Source: Pelomyxa schiedti (taxonomy: Eukaryota > Evosea > Pelobiontida > Pelomyxidae). Taken from it: 64,000 nt of DNA. The DNA is taken from contig JAHLWZ010000794.1 in the NCBI GenBank assembly GCA_020536535.1, positions 1 through 64,000 on the forward strand. Direction: 5' to 3'. Below the pieces are notes generated by a model. It was not told where the DNA came from. It saw only the letters and a program-made list of their open reading frames with translations, and made no database searches. This document shows, piece after piece, positions 1 through 10,377 of the stretch (its first letter is position 1; every line of letters starts with the position of its first letter). The position numbers were made by a program, and so were the translations under genes.

Positions 1-106
1 GCAACGTCTTCCGACGTTGAGACCCCTGCTGCAGCGAAAAAGATTGCATTCCTTGGTTGATGTTTTGTGCGAGACACTCCTTCACTTGTGTGTGAAAACG
101 TTCCAT
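1..106 (-). CDS. 5' end of an unrecognised gene, cut by the window edge
   Basis: A reading frame opens with ATG at 104-106 on the minus strand and stays open for 35 codons to the window edge. It begins MERFHTQVKECLAQNINQGM and then becomes Q/S/R-rich. No family can be named from so short a piece. It is placed as a gene start because it is open throughout and lies beyond the end of the RhoGEF gene on the same strand. It could also be chance. Confidence 0.3.
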   Translation of the reverse strand, partial: MERFHTQVKECLAQNINQGMQSFSLQQGSQRRKTL

Positions 107-328
107 GTCCGCGCTGAGTTGCTGTTACGTCCGTAATCGATTCGATCACCTCTTATTCTTTGAATTTGATGTGCACCGATCTAATCGAATCTGTTGTGAT
201 TAGCAACAAAACCTAAACTTTAGAAACCCGATGGTCTGGTGTTTTTTTTATTTACCCAAATGTCCTGGTTCTTTCGTTGTTTTGTGCTGTGTGCTGTGTG
301 CACTTGTATGGTTTGGGTTGTTGGGCCG
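107..328. other. intergenic spacer between two minus-strand genes
   Basis: AT-rich sequence lying between the stop of the RhoGEF gene and the ATG of the partial gene at the edge. It should hold the 3' end of the former and the promoter of the latter. I see no defined element in it. Confidence 0.5.
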
Positions 329-1899
329 TCATATTCCAAGTGGTAGTTTGAGGTTCTGGGCTATCTGGATGATGATATCTGTTGGTGCAGTGACTCTTGA
401 GTGTATTCCGGTCCTTCTGTGCTGGTCACTGCATAGAAATACAATAGCCGCTGGCTTCCAGTCAAAGTGCATTTCTGCCTTGTGCTTGGCTTTCTCCAGC
501 CACTCAGTCATTACAGTGTTGTGTGGAACAGTCAGTGTCACAAGGCCTTCAAGTTGCAATCCCTTTCGGGTGCACACATGAATTTGGTCAAATGTGCCCT
601 TGGACTCCACAATGAATCTGGTGTAGACATTGGTGAACCCCACAGACAAGAGCACCTTCCATTTATTGCCAAGAGTCGACTTCTCTGATTTGGTAATTAC
701 TAGCATATCCGTGAGCAACCACAATAGGCAGGGCTGAGTCCTTGGTTTAGCCTTGCTTAGGATACACTCGGCAGGCAAGGACCGGTCAGTGTTAAATCTT
801 TTTGTACGTAAATAGGGGTTTAAGTTGGAGAATAGCTACTTTATGAGCCTTCTCTTTCCATCAATAAGAGTGACTTTAAAGTTGCTCCAGCTTAATTGAC
901 ACTCAGATAGTATAGCGTCTTCCTCTCTTTGATGGGCGCGCTTGTTAAGCTCTAGAAGAAACTGAGTAGGGAATAACAGATTGCCACATTACACAACTGT
1001 TTCCCAAACCCCTAATCTTTGTTAACACAGTGTGCCACTCACTTCCTGGAGGGACCCGGCTAACCACCTCCTGGAACAAGTTGAGAAAGGCATATAAGTG
1101 GTAAGGGAGTGCTCACTTGGCAGAGTAGAGTATACCTTGGGATTCTACTCATTGGGCAAACCAAACAACTATCCATGTCCAGTCCATCGACCTTCTACAA
1201 GGTAGTAGTTGAGAACTTTTGCTTTAAGAAATTGCTCACTTCTTACTTTGCCCTTGACCACATCGTTAGAGCGCAACTTAGCTGTAATGTCACTGTATTC
1301 ATAGATGAAAGCTCCATAAACTTGAAGTACGGAGGGTCTTACTACATCCTTGAGGTTGTGGTTAGTTGCTCTTTCGATTATATTTCTGTTTGCAACACAC
1401 CAGCCATTCTCTTATGCAAATAGCCACCTGATTGAGCCTATCATTCGGGTCTGTGGCCTGTAACTTCGACAGAAGCCTGTTCAAAAAATCAAGGATAAAT
1501 AATAAAAAAAAAAAAAAAAAAAAAGGAAAAAAATATAAGAACCAGTTGTTGGTAGCGGTTACTTCGCCTATACACTGGGATTGGTATGGCGTAAGAACGC
1601 CCTCCCTCAGGGCCAAGGGAGCAAATTCAGTACTGAGTTGATTGAGTATTTTGCAATACGTAGTCTCCGAAGTAATTATCTCGTTGGCCACCATGACCGC
1701 AAACTTCTCTGCCGCAGATGACATGGCCACCGAATTGAAAATTTTTGTTGTTTTAACGGGCACAGAAGCGTGCCATTTACTTGATCTTTATCTTGCGTAG
1801 AAAAAGAAACCAGTGATGAAGGAATTCGAAGTTTAGATAGATTCCATTCTTGATACTGACCATTGGGGACCACTCATCCTTGCTACTACGATGCGACAT
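329..1899 (-). CDS. RhoGEF, DH-PH domain protein (Rho guanine nucleotide exchange factor)
   Basis: Exchanges GDP for GTP on Rho/Rac GTPases and so acts on the actin cortex. Exons read on the minus strand give a Dbl-homology (DH) domain: its first helix, VANEIITSETTYCKILNQL, at about 1630-1700; a middle helix with VYGAFIYEYSDITAKL at about 1280-1340; and the diagnostic core PMSRIPRYTLLCQ at 1117-1155, matching the family's PVQRIPRY. A PH-like region follows (LLTDMLVITK and LGNKWKVLLSV at about 640-720). At least five short GT...AG introns interrupt it; one near 1500 carries a 22-base A run. The ATG at 1897-1899 opens a short exon (MSHRSSKDEWSPM), but the join to the DH exon is uncertain. The stop at 329-331 follows the PH exon without a visible further domain. 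The DH assignment is strong; the gene ends are approximate. Confidence 0.8.
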
Positions 1900-2010
1900 C
1901 ACCTCCCGAAAGGAAAACCCATGAACCAGTCTTGAGGATCAAAGTAATCAATGTTTTGAGAACGGTTCAAATGTTTTTGTTTGGTGAAGGGGTATCGTGG
2001 TAGTCCGAGT

Positions 2011-2676
2011 TTATTGGAGTTTCTTCAAAACAACGTAGTGCTTTTCCTCCTCGATGACTGTAATTTGTAAATTATGGCTGGGTTTGATTGACGAGGGAAT
2101 GCATACTTATGTGACGAAGTTTGTCATCCATGCACTCATAGGACGTAGGCAATTCATCTTTGTACTCACACACCTTGTTGCGAATGTTGCGGTACATGTC
2201 AATTTCCTCTGTGAATTGCTTAATTCAAGTTGACAACCGGTGGCGTGTCAGTACCTTTCTCCTTGCTCATGAGATATGGAAGGATTTGGTCTGGGGAAGA
2301 AGGAGTCCTTGGAGCACGAGTACCCATTGTGGGAACGCTTTCCAATCCACAACAGATCATCTTGGTGAGAATCTTTGCATGGTGAGCCTCCTCTTCGGCA
2401 CAGCACTGTGAAGCACATGATTAGACGGAATAGTGCAAGATCCAATGGTACCTTGAGAACACACGCAATTGGAGCAGACGCGGCACCCTGGAGCATGGCA
2501 AAGCAACCAGTGTATTCAATTACAGCGGCACGCTGTGTTATGGCGTCAGTGAAAGAAAGAATTGTATGTAACATATGCACGATCTCGTAATAAAAGTACT
2601 GCAGATGGGAACTTACTTCTTCCTCAAGAGCACGGTTGATCATATCCACAAGCTCTTGTTTCTTGTTCCTCGACAT
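2011..2676 (-). CDS. ferritin-like diiron protein (bacterioferritin-like four-helix bundle)
   Basis: Likely iron-storing or iron/peroxide-detoxifying protein. Joining five exons (2617-2676, 2452-2532, then three more ending at the TAA at 2011-2013) gives 146 residues, close to the 155 or so of bacterioferritin. Candidate iron ligands fall one per helix: Glu26 (IEYTG), an ExxH in EEEAHHAKIL (about 52-56), Glu99 in KEEIDMYRNI, and a second ExxH at 135-138 in EEEKHYVVL. All introns are GT...AG; 2533-2616 is 84 bases, 2406-2451 is 46 bases, and the two remaining ones are about 46-50 bases. The reading frame is kept only when all four are removed. The paired ExxH layout resembles bacterial bacterioferritin/Dps-type proteins more than animal ferritin, so bacterial ancestry is possible; the introns show it is now a resident nuclear gene. 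No targeting peptide is visible. Heme binding cannot be judged. Confidence 0.8.
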
Positions 2677-3108
2677 TTTTCAGGGTCTTGCTTAGTTTTG
2701 TCTTGTTGTTTGGCTCGGTTTTGTTTATTTATTTGTGTTTTTGTCCCAACGGACCCCCGTTGCTTAAAAATCCAAGACGCAGGCAAATGTTGTCAGAGTA
2801 AAAGGGAATCGAAGGAACCTGTCAAACAAGACGTTTGCTGCTTCATTAGATCTTTCTATTCTAAAATTCGCAACTGCTCAGTTGCAGATTCGAGTGACGT
2901 TCCAAATAAGCCGCAAGAAGGAAGGAAAAAAACAAATCAAATTAAAAGGTCTTTATTTTTTCTCGGGACACCGCCGACGGTGAAGGGGTTGTCGTTCTTT
3001 GTTTCCGAAGGTGAATTTTTGTCGCCCAACCATGTTGTTTTCTTCGTGCCACAATCGCGTCACTTCGCCCCGTCTTTTTTTTTTTTTAAACACCAACACA
3101 CCAAACAG

Positions 3109-3923
3109 ATGGTCAAATTGTATGTAAAAATACCCAATTGAGATGCCCTTTGACATGCACGTATGCTCATTTATGTTTTAGCTTGAAGCCGGGCAAAGTT
3201 GTGTTGGTCCTCTCTGGCAGATGGGCCGGACGAAAAGCAGTCATTCTGAAAAATACCTATTCTACCCCTCCTCTCCCCTGCACAAAAAAAAACCACTCAT
3301 TTTCACCACCGCCCCCTTTCCTTATGATGGCTTGACATGTTATCTCTTCTCCCCTTTTCTTTTTTTCCATCATGCACCATCTGGACCCACAAAATCCAGA
3401 CGCTTCGACCACTGCTTGGTGGCAGGAATTGCTCAGTATCCTCGCCCCGTAATTATCCAACACATACTCTTCAAGCCACTTATACCTCTTTAGATTAAGA
3501 GGAGAATGCCCCTCCATCAGATCAAGCGGAGGTCAATTGTCAGGGGGTTCGCCTCGTACTTCAACTTACGACACGTGATGCCAACAAGGTTTTTCCCTCA
3601 TTATGATCCTTTTTGTTTATTTAACCGGTCTTTCGCGTACAGATACAACCTCGACCTTAACCTTAAGGGCATTGTTGACCCCAAAAAAATGGAACCCGGG
3701 AGCAAGAACCATAAAGTCATGAAACACAAGCTTCGCGTTGCCTTCACTCAGAGGTACCAATTGCTTTTTAATATCCTTCCTGGCAATCCCACACCTCCAA
3801 ACCTTACTCACTGTTGTCACGCACATTACCCATGATTTCCCCTCACGTGTTCGTGTATCTAATTGTTATTGTAGATACATTACCGGCAAGAACAAGTGGT
3901 TCTTCACCAAACTGCGCTTCTAA
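3109..3923 (+). CDS. RPL27: 60S ribosomal protein eL27 (RPL27)
   Basis: Component of the large cytosolic ribosomal subunit. Six exons (3109-3119, 3182-3252, 3378-3448, 3494-3588, 3643-3753, 3875-3923) add up to 408 bases, giving 135 residues, the usual family length. The N-terminus MVKFLKPGKVVLVLSGRWAG, the middle CLVAGIAQYPRP and LRHVMPTRYNLDL, and the C-terminus ITGKNKWFFTKLRF match the family along its length. Four introns are GT...AG. The second, 3253-3377, has no usable GT donor; the frame and protein are kept if it is read as AT...AC (see findings). The stop is TAA at 3921-3923. The gene sits head-to-head with the ferritin-like gene, with 432 bases between start codons. Very high confidence in identity. 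Confidence 0.95.
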
Positions 3924-4121
3924 ACAATAGAACATGCTGTCCTTTTTTTGTTTTGGTTTTTCCAATTCGACAGTAATAGAACCCCTGTCACATAGACGCC
4001 GTTCGCTTTTCTTCATCAAATATTTCTCCTTTTTTTTTTTTTTTCCTTTTCCGTATCCACGGATTTTTCGTGGCTGACTGTGCACCCCTCCGTTCACAAA
4101 CATCAACAAACAAATAAATAA

Positions 4122-5870
4122 ATGACAACCACGCCACCACCGGCCACATCATCCTCATCCTCAGCAGCAGCGTCACCAGCCTCCCCTGCCGCCCAGCCGC
4201 AACCACAACAGGCCCAGGCACAAGAGAAAGACGATGACCCGTCAATAAGCAGCGAGTGCCCCTTGTACTGCGTGGCGTGCTGCCGGGGCTCCGGCAACGG
4301 CGACCAGGACCAGGACCATGACGACGAGGAGGGCGCTGCGGAGCCGGCGGCGGTGGTCGTGGCGGCGGGCGGCGGCGGCAGGGGAGGCACGGGGGTGCCC
4401 AACTTGGTGCACGTGCGGGGGTGGCCGATCGTACCCCCGCAGCCCGCCGCCACGGCGAAGGAGGGCGAGGGAGACGTGAAGGGGAAGGGGAAGGCGAAGA
4501 AGGGAGAGGCGGAGGCGGAGAGGATTATGGGTGTGCATGATTTTGGGGGCGTGGCTGTGAGGAATGTCGCCGCTAGGATGGCGGTAGGACTTGTTTTGGC
4601 TGAATGATGCTCCATTTTTTTTTTATCTTCTAAGCACTAATTAAGTGATGCTGTGTATGCAGGTTCGTAAGGAGAAAAGCCCGGTTCTGCCTTGCATAGA
4701 GAAGGGGCTATCTGAGTTTTCCGACCCAAGAGAAAAGCCAGTACTCTTGCTTCTAGGAGCAGAAAACACTTGCACACTTGCACTTGCATCACCTACGTAA
4801 TGGTCTTCAGTTCGTATCACCCAAACTTAATGATAGTAAACAGGAAGTTTGTTAAACTAGGCTCTGTTGTAACTGTAGCAAGACCAGATAACGACCCGGA
4901 CAGTGAAATAGAGCAGGTTTTGCCACATTCAAGTTGTCACGCTACTAAATAGCTGCACAGAAAGTTGTATGTTTTGATCGGTCTGGAGAAAGATTTTTTA
5001 CTGGCTCCACCACAGGAGAGTTGTGTTGTTGGTCCATTGATTCACTATCAAAGCTCTATGAATGCAAGGGACACCAAAAACAAATTGTGTCATTAAGTTG
5101 TTCCAAATCGGGGACAATGGTGAGCCTCTCCTTCAATCGAGGAATCTCACGTCTTCCAGTTGGCAAGTGCTAGCTTTGACAACACATGCCGTATTTGGGA
5201 TACTACTTCTGGTAAACTGTTATCAACTTTGCTCCCAGTCAAGAGACCAGGCGTCTGTACTAAAGATGCCTTCACTGGATGCAGGTCATTACATCTCACT
5301 TAGACTGAACAAGTGTCTTAATCCAATGCAGGTTTATTAACAATGATACTGCCCTTCTCACAACAGGTAAAAATATTCTTTCTTTTCTCAGTGTTATCCA
5401 ACTGCTCTATAAGAAATACGTCCAACAAAGGCCTGTTATCTCTCAAAATGGCTGGCAGCAAAAGATAATAACTTCGCCATGCATAAATCCGTACTAGTTG
5501 CAAAATGGAGCAACACTTGCTTTGATACCAGGCTATCTCACCTCCTTTTTCTCTCTTAGTTCCCTAACCCCAAAACAGTCCCAGTGGGAAGTACGCAGCC
5601 ATTGGTGTGCCAGAGAATCAGATTTTCTTATTTTCCACCCACAATCTCTCGCGGATTGCCTGCATTGAGAACCATGGGTTCATTGTCACCGGGGTGAGCT
5701 TTGCCCCCTATGACACTCATGTCCTGAGTGTGGGCCTGGATAATGCCCTCAGATGGGCAAAGGTGGAACCTCTAGTTAGAGCACACCGAAACCGCACCGG
5801 GTGCGCATATATATCCCTATCCCTCTTTATTCTCCTCCTTGCAATGCTCTTTTATTACCTGTTTCTCTAG
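4122..5870 (+). CDS. SEC12/PREB-type WD40 membrane protein (Sar1 exchange factor)
   Basis: SEC12/PREB proteins load Sar1 with GTP on the ER to start COPII vesicle formation. After a low-complexity, GC-rich N-terminus (A/P/Q-rich, 4122-4230) comes the family's first blade: PLYCVACC, then VVVAAGGGGRGGTGVPNLVHV, like the GGGG-x-TGVxN strand of PREB. Downstream exons hold WD40 blades: FDRSGERFFTGSTTGELCCW, then GHQKQIVSLSCSKSG, then LASASFDNTCRIWDTTSG near 5000-5215, and FIVTGVSFAPYDTHVLSVGL near 5670-5740. The protein ends in a hydrophobic C-terminal segment (ISLSLFILLLAMLFYYLFL, 5812-5867), as expected for a tail that anchors it in the ER, before TAG at 5868-5870. Introns are short GT...AG; one near 4917-4990 ends just before KVVCFDRSG. 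Some middle exon joins are not certain. Another ER WD40 protein is possible but less likely. Confidence 0.75.
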
Positions 5871-6376
5871 AACACAACAACAGAACACTATCCCTACTTT
5901 CTGTGGTTTTAAGAAGAGCGCAGTTCGGTTTCCCTGTGGGTTTTTGCAATCAAAACCCACCCACCCATAAGTATTCCGCAGGGCAATTTTTCAATCCTGT
6001 GATTCCGCTACATTCAAAGGAACTTCGGGTTGGGGGAGGTGGAGAATGGAGAGGGACATGCTGCGTTTACAGCCGCGCCCTAGGAAGCCTTCAGTGAACA
6101 ACGTTGCCAGGGGCAGCCTTAGCACCGTGGTTCGTTTAATGACGCTGCGCATCGGAAGAGGCCGGAAACGGAACATTCAAAAGCGGGCGCTGAGGGCGGT
6201 CACAGGAAAACGGGGCTGAGTGGGTGCTCCAATTCATTGGTCACCTCCTCCAATCTTTTTGTTTTTTTGTTGTTTTTTGTGTGGGTTCACTGGTAGAGCG
6301 GAGGTACGAATTACAGCGAAATTGTAAAGTGAGTAGGTGGCCAGTTTGAATAAATAGAAGTCTTTTATTCTGGTGC
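5871..6376. other. intergenic region between convergent genes
   Basis: About 500 bases between the 3' ends of the SEC12-like gene and the large minus-strand gene. No reading frame here resembles a protein family, and no RNA gene or clear repeat was seen. It presumably holds both polyadenylation regions. Confidence 0.5.
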
Positions 6377-7829
6377 TCAACTTTTATCGTTGTAGTGCTG
6401 CTGGGTGCTTGTGTGTTTTTTCTTTTCAGGTTTTTTGGTGGTACTTCTCTTTTCTGAAGTCGCAGTACTTTTTGTTGTGGTTGTAGTGTCACTGCCATTT
6501 TCAGTGACTGTTGTGCCCAGGGACACATTGGAAATCTCCAAGGCCGCTTTATCTGAAAATGCCTGAGCACCTGGAGCAAGTCTCAGCACTGCAAACACAA
6601 CTTCACCGTTCGTCTGTGACTCATCCAACTGGTTTGATGCAACCCAGTTTGGCAGTCCACATTTCTTAGCAACGCAATTGCTTGACTTTGCTCTTGCTGC
6701 AGTTGCAGTTCCGGCTGTGTTTGCACTTGCACTTGTATTTGTGGTTATGTTTGAGTTTGCAGTTGCGGTTGCGGTTGTGGTTGCTGATGCTGATGCAGAG
6801 GGTGTTGTTGAATTTGTTGTGGTTATGGGAGAATTCACTTGTTGCATTTGCGTGAAGGCCCAGCAGCTATCTGGTGGAGGAACGGCCTGCGCAATGGCTC
6901 CAACATAGCTGGCGGGATTCCTGGTACCGGGAGGGTTGGTTGTGGAGGGACTGGAGGATTGTGGGCACAAAACGGTTCCTGCACGCCAGAATGCTGCGGA
7001 ACCCAGAACAACGATTAGTGCTTCGTCTCCACATTCAACCTCGGAGACCCTGTCACACAGGCAATCCAGAGGTGTTGGCTTGATTTGGAAGGGAGGGCGG
7101 GTTTTTGCTTCTGTTCTCAACGCAGTATTTAGTATATGTCCTGCTGTGCACGCAATGTACATCTTTCCAGTGGTCAATTCAGTACAAATAAATGATGCCT
7201 CAGCCTTGGGTGTTTTGCTTGGGCATAAGGTACCAGCACTACTTTCCTTTGGGTTCGGGGTTGAAAGTTGATCAGCTGGAACTGATGGAGTTGAATTCGA
7301 AGATGGTGAAGGGGATGGTTTCGTGGGCGGTTTGACTCCCATTCTACAACAGAATGAGTTCACCTCCAAAAAGAACTGCTGTGGAGAGGGTGCTGAAAGT
7401 GTAAATGGCATGCAGAAGTCATAAAACTCCTTGCAGAAGTCACCCTCCCACAAGGCACAGTAGGAAAAGGCACCCCTCTCTCCATACTGACACCGCCGCA
7501 TCATAAACATAGATTTCTGAGTAAAGCTGGAAATTATAATTGAGTTTCCAATCTCTCTTCCGTGGGATTGTTTTGTACGGGTATAATGATGAGATACATG
7601 AACTCCATGCAGATTAAGACTGTAGCGGGGAACTTTTACTGATGGCTTCAAGTCAACGTTCGCTGTGAGTCGGTGGAATTCTTCCTAAAGATACAAGGTT
7701 GAAGGAGGAATAAAGACTGAGCAAAGTACCCTGGCAGCTTCAATTTCCTCATTAACTTGTTGAAGTCTCTTTCGTTGATTTTCACGTAGAAGTTTGTGTA
7801 TTCCAGTCAAAGTGGAGATATCCTGTGAC

Positions 7830-7888
<59 letters not shown>

Positions 7889-10220
7889 AGATGGACCTCA
7901 GATAAATGGGCATTGAGGGTTTTGCGTTCTTCCATCAAGCCATTTAATAATGTAACAACACTGCTAAGTTCATCAGAAACTTTCCCCGTAGATTTCAAGG
8001 CCTGTTCTATGGTTGTGCAAATTTCAGGAAGGCGTGCATCAGCTCTGGGATCCTATTCCAGAATGAGAATGATGCACATAAGGGTGCACAACTTGTATCA
8101 TAGAAATGCGAGGAAATAGCCGAGAAAACATTTGTAAATTGACTCTTGTCCCATTGCTGGTTAAATTTTTGAATATCAGAGTATACATAGTATCAACGAA
8201 TTCGAGAACACCGTGTGCCTTGTTGGAGTGTCGAAGGGTAACAGGCAGAAGTAGGTATGTGAATGAAGTTGTTATACCCATGTCCAGACACAATTATCTT
8301 CCCCAGATGTGCATATTCCTAGATTCTGCAACCATTTGCAATACTTAGAGTACTGGTGCAAGATAGCTTTCCTATCGAGCATTCTAAGGATGCACAAGTG
8401 AGTGAAAGAGATAGTACTTGGTTTCAGGTAAAGTATGTATTGCATCTCCTTTATGCACTGCTCGGTCTATTGCCAACCGTGAAAATGCAGTCAGTACTTT
8501 ACTGATATCTCCAAAAATAATATTTAGCTTCACAGACTGCAACCAATTACTTACTCCATGATCCAGAAAAAAATGGAATCGTTGTATTTCTTTCCATTTC
8601 TTCAAATAGATCTGCTTCTATTTCATCAATAGTGGAGGTAATAGATGCATGGGAAAAAAAAAGGCTGTGGTTAATGTGAGACCAAAGCAGTAAGGTAGAC
8701 GGACCTCGCTCTTCCTGGAATATCATCCGACTTAGTTTCTCCTTCGTAGATCTCCACTTGCTAGAGCCTGTTAGAGGCACAGTGTAGATTACAGATGGCA
8801 CCTCTGATTCCATCAGGCTTGCCTCTGCAATCACTGGAGTCTGTGCAGGTGTTGATTCTTCCTCATTATCATCCGTTTCATCATCAGAGTTATCATTTTC
8901 GTCAGTTTCCTCTTCAGCATCGTGCCCCATCCCAAGGTCACCTGACTCAATGACATCTTCAGAGACATATCGGAGCTTTATATCAGGCTCTGGCACAGCT
9001 TGCACTGCTGGGGAATTTTCTCCATTTTCTCCACTGTGAGGAGGTGTGCTTGCTGACGTTTGTTGCTTGTACCTAAAAAAGGTATACCGGCCCCACACAA
9101 AGCGATAGAACAATTCAAGAATCAAGGCACCCATCCCAATCTAAATATGAATGTAACTTATCAGGGGCAAAAAGCGTTGCCTTTTTACATTGATGTAGTC
9201 CTTATGGAGGTCACAAGGGCCCAGGAACCAATCTTGGGTATTTTCAATCCACCAAACATGACGCTGAAGATCGAAAAACCTAAATAGAAGATAAACTTCC
9301 GCCTCAATGCAAGCAACAGAGACTTGAAATTGGATTCTTTCCAAGATTCCATTGGACTCAAGGTCAATATTTTGTCGATTACTGTAAACTTATTCCAACA
9401 AGTGGAAAGAAGATCGTCTGACGTGACATTAACGGCCTCTTCCAAGAGGCGCCATTGAGTGTCATCAATGTCTTGGTGATTGGATTAGAGAATTTCTGGT
9501 GTAAAAATTACCTCCATGAGGTCTCTCTGAAAACCGGAAAGAAGTTTTCCTATTCTCGTCCTTATTGACTGCCGCTTCCAGAAACTCCGCCAGTTGATAA
9601 TAGCACTCTACAACTCAGTCAGTACTGCACACTCAGAAAAGAACAAGTGTGGGCGTGTCAGTGAAACTCTTACTGGCATAAGAAGAAGGCGGGGACTGCA
9701 AGAAAACTGAGAAAGGTTGCAACAACCCAATCAACTCCGCCACAGTCGAACCAGAGCGTAACCGCTTGTGAATGGGGGGCTGTGCCTGTGCATCACTGCC
9801 CATCACAGCACCAGATGGTGAAGAATTCAAAGTGGTGGTAGTGGGAGTAGCTGTGGTTGCTTCATCACAAGTATCAACCACATAGCTGCTTTCCTTTGCT
9901 GTTCTCAGCTTTGGCCTCTTTCTGCTCACAATTGAACTGTTGGCACTGCTGTCCACTGCAGTTGCATTATGACTCGCATTTGCAGTTGCACTTGCGCTTG
10001 AATTTACAAGAGGGTGGTCGGCACTGTGCAAATTCAGGTTTGAAACAGGCGAGCCGACATCAACAGTGCGGAGCGGAACTGCAGTTGCAAATGCGTTGGT
10101 GCAGATGACGTCGTCGCGGGCAGCAATTGCAATGGGGGATGGGCCGCCATTCTCGAACGTCGGGGCGGTCTTGGTTGGCAAGTCAACAAGGCCGTTCGCA
10201 TCGGGGGGAAGAGACACCAT
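6377..10220 (-). CDS. large multi-exon protein, family not recognised
   Basis: I do not recognise this protein. The ATG at 10218-10220 opens a low-complexity S/A/N/T-rich N-terminus (to about 9650) containing a basic patch, SRKRPKLR. It is followed by helical exons (LAEFLEAAVNKDENRKTSF; WRLLEEAVNVTSDDLLSTCW, about 9380-9620), an acidic segment rich in E/D (8860-8940), a likely coiled coil (VVTLLNGLMEERKTLNAHL; LLRENQRKRLQQVNEEIEA, 7740-7960), and a conserved-looking Cys-rich stretch (RCQYGERGAFSYCALWEGDF, 7430-7490). It ends with a T/S/N/A-rich tail and a lysine cluster before the stop at 6377. One intron (about 7829-7885) is nearly all A on the plus strand. Treating it as one gene rests on strand, spacing and compatible splice sites; it could be two. 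Basic and acidic patches suggest a nuclear protein, which is inference only. Confidence 0.5.
7829..7885. repeat. poly-A tract inside an intron
   Basis: An uninterrupted run of more than 50 A on the plus strand (T on the coding strand), bounded by GACAATT and GAGAGATGG. It lies in an intron of the large minus-strand gene and probably acts as an extreme polypyrimidine tract near the 3' splice site. Its true length is likely to vary, and assembly across it is unreliable. Confidence 0.8.
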
Positions 10221-10377
10221 TCGAACAGAGCAAAAGAAAACGGGTTATGGGTTGCGGGTGGGGCCGGGCAGGCTCGTACCCCTTCGATATTTTTGATTGT
10301 AGAGCTTATTGATTGTTCTCGGAATCTCGACGAGAACCGGTTCATTTAAATGATAGAATGCCACAATCGAAAAAAAA
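10221..10377. promoter_or_regulatory. bidirectional promoter region between two divergent genes
   Basis: Only 157 bases separate the ATG of the large minus-strand gene from the ATG of the INTS6 gene, so both promoters must lie here or overlap the first exons. I can name no specific element. Confidence 0.5.

Noticed and set aside
3138-3335. Short reading frame with a P/T/S-rich end inside eL27
   Set aside because: It is exon 2 of eL27 read through into the following non-canonical intron.
4103-4615. Long minus-strand frame opposite the SEC12-like first exon
   Set aside because: It mirrors the GC-rich, low-complexity coding exon; the plus strand carries the family motif AAGGGG...TGVPNLVHV and the minus strand carries none.
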